Shown: piece by piece, positions 37,936 through 46,566 of the stretch
How positions within the stretch are numbered: position 1 is the first letter of the stretch
How the letters are laid out: every line of letters starts with the position of its first letter
Origin: Coleofasciculus sp. FACHB-1120
GTDB lineage: Bacteria; Cyanobacteriota; Cyanobacteriia; Cyanobacteriales; FACHB-T130
Reading direction: 5' to 3'
NCBI RefSeq assembly: GCF_014698845.1
Contig: NZ_JACJTV010000014.1
Location: 62,001 to 126,000 of the forward strand
DNA length: 64,000 nucleotides
Program-made: the position numbers and the translations under genes
Notes under the pieces: generated by a model
What the model was told of the DNA's origin: nothing
The model's database searches: none
Seen by the model: only the letters and a program-made list of their open reading frames with translations

Positions 37936-38105
37936 ATTGAGTCATGTTATTCAATGGCAAACCCAAATGTGACAAATAATTATAGATGTTTTACAGCGTT
38001 TTCTATTGAAGTAAATCAGCCTTTGTTTGGTGAAGTTTGCTTAACTCTCTTAACCTAGAGCTGGGTTGCATCTCATCTAATTAAAAACCGCAATACACCC
38101 TTAAT

Positions 38106-39899
38106 ATGATTACTAGCTATCAAACATCCCAAGCCAAAGGAGACATTCTTATTGTTGATGATACCCCAGAAAACCTACGAGTTTTATCTACAATGCTCGC
38201 TAACCAAGGATATCAGGTTAGAAAGGCAATTAACGGGCATCTAGCTTTAACCGCAGCTTCCATGTCTCCTCCCGATTTAATTTTGCTCGACATTTTGATG
38301 CCAGACATGGATGGATATGAAGTTTGTTCTAAGCTAAAATCTTCAGAAAAAACTTCAGAAATTCCAGTTGTTTTTATTAGTGCATTAGCCGAGGCGATAG
38401 ATAAGGTTAAAGCCTTTGAAGTGGGGGGAGTAGACTACATTACCAAGCCATTCCAACTAGAGGAAGTTCTCGTCCGAGTTGGGAATCACCTGAATCAAAA
38501 GAGGCTCTATAAACAGCTTACTGAGCAAAATACACTACTGCAACAGCATATTGAATCTCGCCGCCGAGCCGAAGTTGAAATTCGTCTTTTACTCGCAGCA
38601 ACCCAAGCAATTAGTCGCTCTGAGGATTTCCATTCAGCTTTGGAAGCCATCTTGCGCCTCATCTGTCAGGCAATCGGTTGGGATTTTGGAGAATCCTGGA
38701 TTCCATCTGAGAGTTCTAGGGTACTAGAATGCAGTTGGGGTTGGTATGCTAGCACTCAAAGTCTGAAAGCATTTAGACAAGCTAGTAAAAAATTTACATT
38801 CGCTGCCGATATTGGGCTAGCTGGACGGATTTGGGCATCAAAACAACCTGAGTGGATAGAAGATGTTTCAATTGAACAAAACCAGATTTTTCTACGCTCC
38901 CAAATCGCTTCAGAAGTAGGATTAAAAGCCTGTTTTGGGGTTCCAATTCTCGTTAATAACCAAGTGTTGGCTGTATTAATTTTTTTCAAGAAAGCTAAAC
39001 ATAAGGAACAGCCACGGTTGATTGAGCTAGTCAATGCTGTTGCTACTCAGTTGGGTTCGCTGATTCAACGCAAAGCTCTTGAACAAGAACTTACTTTGAA
39101 TGAAAAAATGGTATCTCTAGGACAGCTAGTGGCAGGAATTGCTCACGAACTTAACAACCCGGTCAGTTTCATCTATGGCAATCTCACTTATGCTAATCAA
39201 TATATTCAAGACTTGATACAGTTAATTAAGGTTTATCAAGAAGAGTACGTTAATCCTACTCCCAAACTTCAGGAAATAATTGAAGATATAGAGTTAGATT
39301 TTTTAAAGAATGACATAGTCAACCTTATGGATGCGATGCACAGAGGAGCCGAGCGAATTCAACAACTGGTACTTTCCCTGCGTAACTTTTCTAGGCTTGA
39401 CGAAGCTCAGTTCAAGCCAGTCAATATTCATGAGGGGATTGAGAATACCTTGGTGATATTACAGCACCGATTGAAGGAAACCGAAGACCGTCCGGCTATT
39501 GAAATAATTAAAGAGTACGATGATTTGCCGCCTATAGCCTGTTATGCAAGTCAGCTTAATCAGGTTTTTTTCCATCTGTTGAGTAATGCAATTGATGCCT
39601 TAGAGAAGCAGGAGAATAAGGAAGAAAAACCAATCCCAACTCCGCAAATTCGGATTAGTACAGAGCTAACGGTCGCCAATACAGTAAGGATTCAGATTGC
39701 GGATAATGGCCCTGGTATAGAAGAGTCGGCGCGATCGCGTTTATTTGACCCCTTTTTTACGACGAAACCCGTCGGCAGCGGCACCGGATTGGGATTATCG
39801 ATTAGCTATCAGATTGTGGTGCAAAAACATGGAGGAAAACTCACCTGTTGTTCTTCACCAGGGCAAGGGGCAGATTTTGCAATTGAAATTCCCGTGTAA
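38106..39899 (+). CDS. REC - GAF - histidine kinase
   Basis: The 597-aa cytosolic protein has an N-terminal receiver (~12-130, Asp62 in LILLDILMPDMDGY), a coiled coil, a GAF domain (~165-315) and a kinase core. The core has His347 in VAGIAHELNNPVSF, HATPase motifs NAIDALEKQ, DNGPGIEE and GTGLGLSISYQ. The HELNNP-type H-box indicates a different HisKA class from that of the giant kinase. No output domain is present, so it must pass phosphate to another protein. It follows the REC-GGDEF gene by 170 bp on the same strand, and the two receivers look like recent paralogues (both contain VKAFEVGGVDYITKPFQ). The three genes probably form one relay. Confidence 0.92.
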   Translation: MITSYQTSQAKGDILIVDDTPENLRVLSTMLANQGYQVRKAINGHLALTAASMSPPDLILLDILMPDMDGYEVCSKLKSSEKTSEIPVVFISALAEAIDKVKAFEVGGVDYITKPFQLEEVLVRVGNHLNQKRLYKQLTEQNTLLQQHIESRRRAEVEIRLLLAATQAISRSEDFHSALEAILRLICQAIGWDFGESWIPSESSRVLECSWGWYASTQSLKAFRQASKKFTFAADIGLAGRIWASKQPEWIEDVSIEQNQIFLRSQIASEVGLKACFGVPILVNNQVLAVLIFFKKAKHKEQPRLIELVNAVATQLGSLIQRKALEQELTLNEKMVSLGQLVAGIAHELNNPVSFIYGNLTYANQYIQDLIQLIKVYQEEYVNPTPKLQEIIEDIELDFLKNDIVNLMDAMHRGAERIQQLVLSLRNFSRLDEAQFKPVNIHEGIENTLVILQHRLKETEDRPAIEIIKEYDDLPPIACYASQLNQVFFHLLSNAIDALEKQENKEEKPIPTPQIRISTELTVANTVRIQIADNGPGIEESARSRLFDPFFTTKPVGSGTGLGLSISYQIVVQKHGGKLTCCSSPGQGADFAIEIPV

Positions 39900-40407
39900 A
39901 TAGGTGCAGTTAAATATCGCTCTTCTGTCACTCTCAACAGAGGGAAATTCGCAATCTACCGATGAAATGCGGTTTTAAATAGGATTAGAGAATAAATTCA
40001 TCGAAGCAATAAGCTTTAAAAATTAAAAATATCGCTGTGGAATTGGAAATATTCTTATGTAGAAACCGGAAATCTGACTATCCTAACGAGGCTTAAACAG
40101 ATATAAAGCCCAAACAAAGCCCAAAGCAGCTTAGTAAGCAACAAATATGTCACGATTGTGGTTCAATCAGTCTACGACGCGGAAAGACATCGCTGTGAGA
40201 AAAGCCTCTAATGCCTCAACAAAGGTTTTTACAGGTTTTTTAGGTCAACGTCGCCCTGAGCCATCAGCGATTCAAAGACTGAGGTATTTCAGCTAGATGG
40301 TTGGCAAGATGAAAATACAATAGCTACACCCCAAAAGAGCGATCGCTCTCCACCTCCGGCAAGCAAGCTTTAAGATGAAGAAGTATTAACAACGCAAATA
40401 TCGCTTC
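39900..40407. other. Intergenic region with a possible 49-aa ORF
   Basis: An ATG-to-TAG frame at 40147-40296 encodes a 49-aa basic peptide (MSRLWFNQSTTRKDIAVRKA...). It has no recognisable domain and no ribosome-binding site, so I do not call it a gene. A HIP1 site lies near 40339, shortly before the DUF1350 gene. Confidence 0.3.
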
Positions 40408-41184
40408 ATGGACTGGAAAGAAATATCCGGGAACTGGGTGTTAATTCCCCAACATCCTGTAGGAATTGTGCATTTCTTGGGGGGTGCATTTGTGGCGGCT
40501 GCACCCCACGTCACTTATCGCTGGTTATTAGAACAACTGGGGAATCAAGGCTATGCGGTGATTGCGACGCCGTTTGTGAATACGCTGGATCATAGCGCGA
40601 TCGCAGGCAACGTTCTCCTCAGCTTCGATAGCGCCATCGAACAATTACGGGCAAAAGCGTTATTGCGGCGGCGATATCTCCCAGTCTACGGACTCGGACA
40701 CAGTATGGGTTGCAAACTGCATTTGCTCATTGGTAGTCTTTTTTCTGTCGAACGTGCGGGTAATATCCTGATTTCCTTTAATAACTACACTGCAAGCGAA
40801 GCCATCCCATTTGTGCAGCAGTTTAATTTCAGCCCAGCTTTTAATGTCGAGTTTACACCTTCGCCGGTAGAAACTAACAAGTTGATTGCTGATAAATACA
40901 GTGTCCCGCGCAATTTACTGATAAAATTCTCTAACGATACGCTTGACCAATCAACTGGCTTAACCGAAGTATTGCAAAAGCGCTTTTCAGGGATGGTAGC
41001 AATGCAAATGCTACCAGGAAGTCATATTACACCGCTTGGTCAAGATGTCAATTGGCAAGCGGGAAAGGACTTCACACCGTTTGATGCTGTTGGTCAATGG
41101 GTGAAGCAAGAAATTCTATACAAAGAGCTGAATTTGTTGAAACGAGAAATTCTCCGCTGGCTACAGCCTTTCTCTCCTACTTAA
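40408..41184 (+). CDS. DUF1350 alpha/beta-hydrolase-like protein
   Basis: The 258-aa protein fits the DUF1350 family found in cyanobacteria and plastids. FLGGAFVAAAPHVTYRWLLE lies near the N-terminus, where alpha/beta hydrolases have their oxyanion hole. A nucleophile-elbow-like GHSMGCKLH (Ser at ~108) follows, and GSHITPLGQD near the end could supply the catalytic His. A lipase/esterase-type fold is therefore likely, but no substrate is known. No signal peptide. Transcribed alone. Confidence 0.8.
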   Translation: MDWKEISGNWVLIPQHPVGIVHFLGGAFVAAAPHVTYRWLLEQLGNQGYAVIATPFVNTLDHSAIAGNVLLSFDSAIEQLRAKALLRRRYLPVYGLGHSMGCKLHLLIGSLFSVERAGNILISFNNYTASEAIPFVQQFNFSPAFNVEFTPSPVETNKLIADKYSVPRNLLIKFSNDTLDQSTGLTEVLQKRFSGMVAMQMLPGSHITPLGQDVNWQAGKDFTPFDAVGQWVKQEILYKELNLLKREILRWLQPFSPT

Positions 41185-41293
41185 CAATTACTTGAATCTT
41201 TAGTGGCAGCAAGGGTGTAACTGTTGCCTGTAGGCTGAACAAGGTAAGACAGAAAGCTCGTGTTATGGCAGTCCTAAATGATTTCTAAAGGCA

Positions 41294-41327
41294 AGCTCCC
41301 CGGCTTCGGGAGAGAAGTAGGGGAGCT
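41294..41327. repeat. Hairpin, possible terminator or insertion-sequence relic
   Basis: AGCTCCCC (41294-41301) and GGGGAGCT (41320-41327) pair perfectly around an inner CCCGGCTTCGGG. It lies ~110 bp past the DUF1350 stop. The AAGCTCCCC...GGGGAGCTGAC layout also resembles ends of IS200/IS605-type elements; no tnpA or tnpB remnant is visible. Confidence 0.4.
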
Positions 41328-41448
41328 GACACCGCTGGCATCTCATAACTCAAATAGGATTGCTGTTAGCAAAGCACAATAATAGATTGTGCTTTTCTTG
41401 CTTGAGTGTCAACTAGCTGCGAAATTCCTACTAATTTTATTGTTTATT

Positions 41449-41937
41449 TCAGCAACGCGGCGGCCCATCATCATAGGAAATTAAATTATCGCCTGACTCA
41501 AGAATAAACTTAACTTGGTGGTCTGTAGCAACATGAAACCACCAACTGTGTTTAAGCTCCCCTCTTTTATACGGGCTGTCCCACTTACAAACAAATATTA
41601 TGTTTTCCCCTCCCACAGGTAAGTGAACGGAGGAATTGCTTTTTTGGGAAAAAATTCTATTCTTTAATTTTTGAACTAGAGTGACCGAATCGTTTTGTTG
41701 TTTAGCAGCTTCGCCTTCAAAGGTAATAGTGAGCAGCGTTATCTTAGGGTAGCACTCAGTTGGAATGCAAACACCGCCTACATACTGTAAAGTTAAAATA
41801 TTTTCCGAACCAGGGGAATCAGGCCATTCTTGAACACACCCATTCTGATTCTGATAAATTCGTGGTGGTGATGGTAGCAAATTAGCTACTTGTTTAGCTA
41901 ATTTAATTGCTTCAGTAGGACTCAGTTCTGGCTGCAT
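41449..41937 (-). CDS. Hypothetical protein downstream of dps
   Basis: The 162-aa protein is not recognised. It has no signal peptide or membrane helix. The N-terminus is helical (SPTEAIKLAKQVANLLPSPP), and the remainder looks beta-rich with aromatic residues (HSWWFHVATDHQVKFILESG). It has four Cys, one at the very C-terminus. Its ATG directly abuts the T-run of the strong terminator of the upstream dps gene, and no ribosome-binding site is visible. Expression would depend on read-through, or the true start lies elsewhere. AT content looks higher than in the neighbours. Confidence 0.6.
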   Translation of the reverse strand: MQPELSPTEAIKLAKQVANLLPSPPRIYQNQNGCVQEWPDSPGSENILTLQYVGGVCIPTECYPKITLLTITFEGEAAKQQNDSVTLVQKLKNRIFSQKSNSSVHLPVGGENIIFVCKWDSPYKRGELKHSWWFHVATDHQVKFILESGDNLISYDDGPPRC

Positions 41938-41976
41938 AAAAAAACTTGAGGAGGTAGAACTTAATCTACCTCCTCA
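41938..41976 (-). terminator. Strong rho-independent terminator of dps copy 1
   Basis: TGAGGAGGTAGA (41947-41958) and its exact reverse complement (41965-41976) form a 12-bp stem with a 6-nt loop. On the - strand this is followed by AGTTTTTTT. It lies 21 nt after the dps stop, and the T-run touches the ATG of the next gene. Confidence 0.88.
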
Positions 41977-41997
41977 GTGTCTCCTTTTCCGAATGAA

Positions 41998-42540
41998 TTA
42001 CTTCATGTTGACGGGAACTTTCAAACCTTCTGCTGAGAGTCTGCCGTCTGGCTGAATGGATTCACCTTCGATGAAGGAACGCAACATCCAAGCCATTTGC
42101 TCATGTTGTTCCATCAAGCCGGTGAGGAAATCCGCTGTACCTTGATCGTGGAAGTTATCACCGCACTGATCGATGTGGTCACGGAGATTACGGATAACTT
42201 GCTCGTGATCTGACACGAGGTTCTCTACCATGTGAAAAGCGTTGGGAAGAGTACCCGGATCTTCCTTGATAGAAGCGTTCTTTAGGAAGCCTTCCGCAGT
42301 TCCTACGGGATAACCACCCAAGGCGCGAACTCGCTCAGCGATCGCATCAATGCTTTCCGTCAACGCGGTGTAGTGTTCTTCCCACAGTTGGTGCAGAGAG
42401 CGGAACTGAGGCCCGACGACATCCCAATGGTATTTTTTGGTTTTGATCAATAGCAGATAGGCATCCGACAAATCCTTATTTAATAAATCGGTCACGCCTT
42501 GACGCTGCTCTTCTGTTAAACCTATGTTTAAAGGACGCAT
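41998..42540 (-). CDS. dps: Dps-family DNA-protecting ferritin, copy 1
   Basis: The 180-aa protein is a Dps miniferritin that oxidises Fe(II), with H2O2 or O2, at intersubunit ferroxidase sites in a 12-mer and shields DNA. The conserved pattern is KYHWDVVGPQFRSLHQLWEEHY (split here as KYHWDVVGPQF and LHQLWEEHY) with the His ligand, followed by SIDAIAERVRALGGYP with the acidic ligands. The C-terminal helices (DQGTADFLTGLMEQHEQMAW) fit the fold. It is the furthest downstream of the - strand stress genes and is followed by a strong terminator. A second, diverged Dps is encoded at 43435-43986. Confidence 0.94.
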   Translation of the reverse strand: MRPLNIGLTEEQRQGVTDLLNKDLSDAYLLLIKTKKYHWDVVGPQFRSLHQLWEEHYTALTESIDAIAERVRALGGYPVGTAEGFLKNASIKEDPGTLPNAFHMVENLVSDHEQVIRNLRDHIDQCGDNFHDQGTADFLTGLMEQHEQMAWMLRSFIEGESIQPDGRLSAEGLKVPVNMK

Positions 42541-42671
42541 AATTGTTATGTTCTCCAGCGATAATCACTCTTACTAGTGCAACAAATCTACATAGGAGAT
42601 TCATCAGCCAAAGGGGAGATTAGTCGAGCGCTTGATATTGCGTGGGTTTGAGCGTAGTCAGATGGGTAGGC

Positions 42672-43343
42672 TCAAGCTTTGGATATAGCACTGACTTTAA
42701 CGCGGTGCAGAAGTTTCTCTCCTTGGCGGTAGCCAAGATTACGGACTTTCACATTTTCTCCAGGTTGAGCAGTTCCTTCGATGAGTTGATGGAACTGGGG
42801 GTCGTAAGGAAGTTCTGCTCCAACTGATGCGATCGCTTCGACTCCCCATTGAGAAAGCAGCTGTTGCACGGGTCGGACTAATGGCAGCAATTTCACCGCT
42901 TCCATCTGAGGATTCTCTAAAGCTCTGGCGGCTGCGGTAGGCCAATACAACAAAAAAGATTCTAATACTTGCAGACTCGACATCTGGAATTTCTGCATTA
43001 AAGTCTCTCGCTGCTGTTCTAAGAGCGATCGCAGCCGCTGATATTCTTGCTGTAAAGACTCCAACTCAGGCTCCCGATTTATCTGCTCTCCCAGTGCTGG
43101 AAGTTGACTATCCCCAAAGGTGGTCAGTAGCTCGCTCACTGGCACTTTCAACGCTTGGGAGAGCTTGATCAGGGTTTCTACTCGCATCTGCGAAACTTGT
43201 CCTAGTCGGAGTCGCTTGACTTGTCGTTCTGAAACTCCAGCTTGCCGACTCAAGGCTTTATAACTGGAAATCCCCACCAGTTGCATAAGTTGCTGCAACT
43301 GGTGGGTGAAATCTTGCTGCACAAAATCTGGTTCGTTTACCAC
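42672..43343 (-). CDS. HTH (XRE-type) - GrpE-like fusion protein
   Basis: The 223-aa protein has an N-terminal helix-turn-helix (about residues 18-75: GISSYKALSRQAGVSERQVK, MRVETLIKLSQALKVPVSELL). A coiled coil follows (~88-125: EPELESLQQEYQRLRSLLEQ). The C-terminal part (~125-220) has the GrpE layout: LLPLVRPVQQLL, GVEAIASVGAELPYDPQFHQ and a final PGENVKVRNLGYRQGEKLLH that matches the GrpE beta-domain. GrpE is the nucleotide exchange factor of DnaK. A DNA-binding domain on a GrpE-like module suggests a regulator that senses or recruits DnaK; this is inference. GTG start. It sits between two dps genes in the oxidative-stress group. Confidence 0.8.
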   Translation of the reverse strand: MVNEPDFVQQDFTHQLQQLMQLVGISSYKALSRQAGVSERQVKRLRLGQVSQMRVETLIKLSQALKVPVSELLTTFGDSQLPALGEQINREPELESLQQEYQRLRSLLEQQRETLMQKFQMSSLQVLESFLLYWPTAAARALENPQMEAVKLLPLVRPVQQLLSQWGVEAIASVGAELPYDPQFHQLIEGTAQPGENVKVRNLGYRQGEKLLHRVKVSAISKA

Positions 43344-43434
43344 GTTTGCTGTTTCAGTTAGCCCCCGGAGGTGCGCTTTAATTGTAGAAAGCTCCTAGGG
43401 GCACACAACTCGCTGTGCGCCCCTGCTGTCAGCA

Positions 43435-43986
43435 TTAATGTTTGCTGGCAACTGCTTGTCTTGTGCCAACGGAGGTTAGCGTTCCTGTTTGCAGATGCGC
43501 TTCTAAGAACCACAACCGCTTATCGATGGCGCGAGACACTTCTGTGTAAAGGTCTGCGGTATCAGCATCACCTAAATCGGCTGAAGCATCAATATTTTGG
43601 CGCAGCGACTTGGCATAAGGTGCAAAGCGTTCTGCCAATGCGACAATGTGGTCTTTACCGTCGATGATATCAATCGGATACTCTGGCAAGATAGAGGCAG
43701 CTACCGCCATCCGAGCCGTTCCCATTGCCAACCCTCCTAGAGCCGTGACTCTTTCGGCAAACAGGTCGGTAAATTCTTCCAACTCAGTAGCAAGCTCATC
43801 AAAAAGTTGGTGTAACTGGTAGAAGTCCATCCCTTTAACATTCCAGTGCGCTTGCTTGACCTGAGTTTTTAGGTCAAGAGTGGTTGCTACGGTTTGGTTC
43901 AGAAGCTCGATTACTTTAGAGCGAGTTTCTGCGACGATGTCAATGCTAGTTGGGTAGAGACGTTGATGATGATTGATACTACTCAT
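43435..43986 (-). CDS. dps: Dps-family DNA-protecting ferritin, copy 2
   Basis: The 183-aa Dps homologue has the ferroxidase pattern KQAHWNVKGMDFYQLHQLFDE followed by EEFTDLFAERVTALGGLAMG (His and acidic ligands all present). It is only distantly similar to the 180-aa Dps at 41998-42540, so this is not a recent duplication. The ~20-residue N-terminal extension before the first helix (NHHQRLYPTSIDIVAETR) includes His residues that might bind metal. It lies upstream of the HTH-GrpE gene and downstream of sulfiredoxin on the same strand. The ATG at 43986 is preceded by AAGGATGAGGGC. Confidence 0.93.
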   Translation of the reverse strand: MSSINHHQRLYPTSIDIVAETRSKVIELLNQTVATTLDLKTQVKQAHWNVKGMDFYQLHQLFDELATELEEFTDLFAERVTALGGLAMGTARMAVAASILPEYPIDIIDGKDHIVALAERFAPYAKSLRQNIDASADLGDADTADLYTEVSRAIDKRLWFLEAHLQTGTLTSVGTRQAVASKH

Positions 43987-44140
43987 ATGCCCTCATCCTT
44001 ATTAGATGGAAGTGTATAGAAAAGCACGTAGACGACTCTCGTAGATTATCTTTGCACGCTGAGGACAAGATAAACCGCGATCAAGGATACTGATTTGCAG
44101 CACAGGCTGAATTTTGAACTAGAAAGCTTGGTTTTGAGTC

Positions 44141-44425
44141 TCAAGCTAAATGCATTTTGAGAACAGAGCGCGGTGCGCGGCGAATCCGGCAGGAAATCGT
44201 TTCCTGACCTAGGCGCTGACAAGCTTCAAATCGATGACAGCCGGAGAAACCATAGTATTCTCCATCTACTTCCAGCACGTCGATAGGTTCTTGCTGACCG
44301 ATTTGTTGAATGGATTCCATTAAAGCCTCTACTTTGGCTTGATCCGTTTGTCTCGGCAGAGGTCGATGAATCTTTCGCAGGGGTATCTCTTGCACCCTTA
44401 CCATAGGACGAGTGGCTGTCTCCAT
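44141..44425 (-). CDS. srx: Sulfiredoxin
   Basis: The 94-aa protein has the sulfiredoxin/ParB-like fold. The hallmark FSGCHR is present at residues 60-65, with catalytic Cys63, preceded by VQEIPLRKIHRPLPRQTD. Sulfiredoxin uses ATP to reduce cysteine-sulfinic acid in over-oxidised 2-Cys peroxiredoxins, restoring peroxide removal in the cytoplasm. Length matches cyanobacterial Srx. It is the first of the - strand oxidative-stress genes (srx, dps, HTH-GrpE, dps), with a gap of ~155 bp to the next. Translation may start at Met8 instead. Confidence 0.93.
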   Translation of the reverse strand: METATRPMVRVQEIPLRKIHRPLPRQTDQAKVEALMESIQQIGQQEPIDVLEVDGEYYGFSGCHRFEACQRLGQETISCRIRRAPRSVLKMHLA

Positions 44426-44622
44426 CTGTTGTTTCTCTCTAAATCATACTCATAATGACTTCGTTTTGACAAGTAAGCAGTTTAAATTAAGCTGAAGATT
44501 GTTCTTTATCCCCGATCGATTCGTCCGGGCGTCTATCACAATAGATGGAACAACTACCTGCGTAGTTTGAGACTGAATATAGAGTCAGGTTTGAAGAAAA
44601 ATCTTCTATCCTCAGATAGTCC

Positions 44623-46323
44623 ATGCAAAAAAAAGGATGTACCTTGAGGCAGATTTTGGTAAAAACCAAATCGCAAAGTCGGACATTTACTCGTCCATCT
44701 GGGACGAGAAAAGGGTTAAGCCACTGGTCTCGCACTATTTTGACGGTGTTTGGGCTGATTGGACTCACAGCGGCGTCTGGACCGGCACCCAGGGGGAACG
44801 ATGTGGAACTGAAAGTAGGGGTTGTGCAGCGATTTGGTGAGGAACCCGACCAAATGACGTTGCAGGCAACATCGGGCGATCGCTTGATGTTGCGCTTTAA
44901 TACAGGCGATCGCCAGCAAACCCTGCAAACCCCCAGTGCCAAGCTAGAAGTAACCATGCAACCTCTACCCGCCCCAGTGTTAGAGGAACGGCTTGTCCTG
45001 GGAATTTACCGGAGTTTTGAGACGGCTGAAGACGGTGCCAAAGCGTGGCAAGCGAAGGGAATTGAGGTTGAGGTAGCGCAGCCGGAACGCTGGCAGGTGT
45101 GGGCAAAACGCGATGTTTACAAAACGCCTTTAGTGCGCCGCTGGCTGTTGCAGAACCTCCAAGCTCAAGGCGATCGCGCTGCGTTTTTGGAGACAGAAGT
45201 GGTGCAGAAAGTGCCAAAAGCGTCTCTCGTGGTAAATGGTTTCCGGTACGATCGCGACCAGATAGAGATTATTCCTGGCAAAAACCCGATCCAGGTGACA
45301 AAAGGCAAAAATGGGAAAAATAGCGTTCTCTACGCTGGCTCATTGCGGCTGCAACCCAACGCTTACGGCACTTACACCCTGGTCAATCAAGTACCCTTAG
45401 AGACTTATCTGCGGGGCGTTGTACCGCACGAACTGGATGGGGGTGCCCCCTATGCGGCGGCTGAAGCGCAGGCAATGATTGCTCGGACTTATGCGCTGCG
45501 GAACTTACGGCGGTTTACGGTGGATGGGTACGAACTGTGTGCAGACACCCACTGCCAAGTTTACAAGGGCCTCACCGGCACCGTACCAACGACAGACAAA
45601 GCGATCGCGGCGACGAAAGGTCAAGTGCTAACTTACCAGAATGAACTGGTGGATGCCCTTTATTCCAGTACCAGCGGTGGCATCAGTGCGCCCTTTAATG
45701 ATGTCTGGAATGGCTCAGATCGCCCATATCTCCAAGCTGTGGTGGATTCTTCTGGGTCAATTTGGAACCTGTCGCAGTTTTCCTTGGCTCAAGAACAAAA
45801 TTTCCAGCGCTTTATCAGACTGAAACAAGGATTTCACGAAACTGGCGGCAATTGGTTTCGCTGGAGCAAAGCTAGCAGTATCGCTCAGATTACCCAAGAT
45901 TTGCAGCTTTATCTTAAGCGGACAAAGACTCCCCATACTCCCTTTAAAGCAATTAAGCAATTGCGGGTAGCAGAGCGATCGCCCTCCGGACGGATTATTC
46001 GACTGGCAGTGCAAACCGATACCGGCGTGGTTGAGATCCTCAAAGATGATATCCGCAGTGCCTTTCGACCACCCCGCAGCACCCTTTTCTACCTACAACC
46101 TATCTATGGCGCAGACAAAACCCTAAAAGGTTATGCCTTTATTGGAGGCGGATTGGGGCATGGTGTGGGCATGAGTCAAACCGGCGCATTTAATTTAGCG
46201 AAAGCGGGTTGGTCAAGTCAGCAGATTCTCAACTTCTACTATCCCGGTGCCCAAATTCAGCCTCTTAGCCAGTCCATTACCTTCGGACCCGATAAAAACA
46301 CAAAAGCGTTGCCCAACTCCTGA
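44623..46323 (+). CDS. SpoIID/LytB domain protein (exported)
   Basis: The 566-aa protein has an N-terminal basic region then a hydrophobic segment (ILTVFGLIGLTAASGPAP, about 39-56), so it is a membrane-anchored or exported envelope protein. An SPOR-like or substrate-recognition region precedes the SpoIID domain, which starts near LVNQVPLETYLRGVVPHEL. The domain includes AQAMIARTYALRN, YSSTSGGISAPFNDVW and GLGHGVGMSQTGAFNLAKAGW near the C-terminus. Bacillus SpoIID cleaves denuded glycan strands of peptidoglycan; cyanobacterial homologues are presumed to act on the cell wall. It is divergent from srx. Confidence 0.9.
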   Translation: MQKKGCTLRQILVKTKSQSRTFTRPSGTRKGLSHWSRTILTVFGLIGLTAASGPAPRGNDVELKVGVVQRFGEEPDQMTLQATSGDRLMLRFNTGDRQQTLQTPSAKLEVTMQPLPAPVLEERLVLGIYRSFETAEDGAKAWQAKGIEVEVAQPERWQVWAKRDVYKTPLVRRWLLQNLQAQGDRAAFLETEVVQKVPKASLVVNGFRYDRDQIEIIPGKNPIQVTKGKNGKNSVLYAGSLRLQPNAYGTYTLVNQVPLETYLRGVVPHELDGGAPYAAAEAQAMIARTYALRNLRRFTVDGYELCADTHCQVYKGLTGTVPTTDKAIAATKGQVLTYQNELVDALYSSTSGGISAPFNDVWNGSDRPYLQAVVDSSGSIWNLSQFSLAQEQNFQRFIRLKQGFHETGGNWFRWSKASSIAQITQDLQLYLKRTKTPHTPFKAIKQLRVAERSPSGRIIRLAVQTDTGVVEILKDDIRSAFRPPRSTLFYLQPIYGADKTLKGYAFIGGGLGHGVGMSQTGAFNLAKAGWSSQQILNFYYPGAQIQPLSQSITFGPDKNTKALPNS

Positions 46324-46332
46324 AAACAATCA

Positions 46333-46360
46333 AGCAGGGACGCTTGAGAGTGTCCCTGCT
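46333..46360. terminator. Hairpin after the SpoIID gene
   Basis: AGCAGGGAC and GTCCCTGCT form a perfect 9-bp stem with a 10-nt loop, 10 nt past the stop codon. No T-run follows on the + strand, so termination is only likely, not certain. Confidence 0.45.
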
Positions 46361-46566
46361 AAAAAGCTTATAAGTTGTCAGTTATGGGGCGGCGGGTGTA
46401 ATCCAGATATCCGTAAATAGTCCAGCCTATCGATCAACCCGCCCATACAAGTCAGTTGCTGGTTGGAAAAGACGCCGATGATAGCGCATCTTTTACTGAT
46501 ATCTGTTGTATGTTGTTTTTTCTTGTCTGCGATCGCTGACTACCGACCGCTGACTGGTTTTCTTAC

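Noticed and set aside
40147..40296. 49-aa basic ORF upstream of DUF1350
   Set aside because: No ribosome-binding site, no recognisable motif; kept only as a note.
41294..41327. Complete IS200/IS605 element
   Set aside because: Only a hairpin resembling an element end is visible; there is no tnpA or tnpB remnant nearby.
44487..44957. 156-aa - strand frame before srx
   Set aside because: Antisense to the start of the SpoIID gene; no domain visible.
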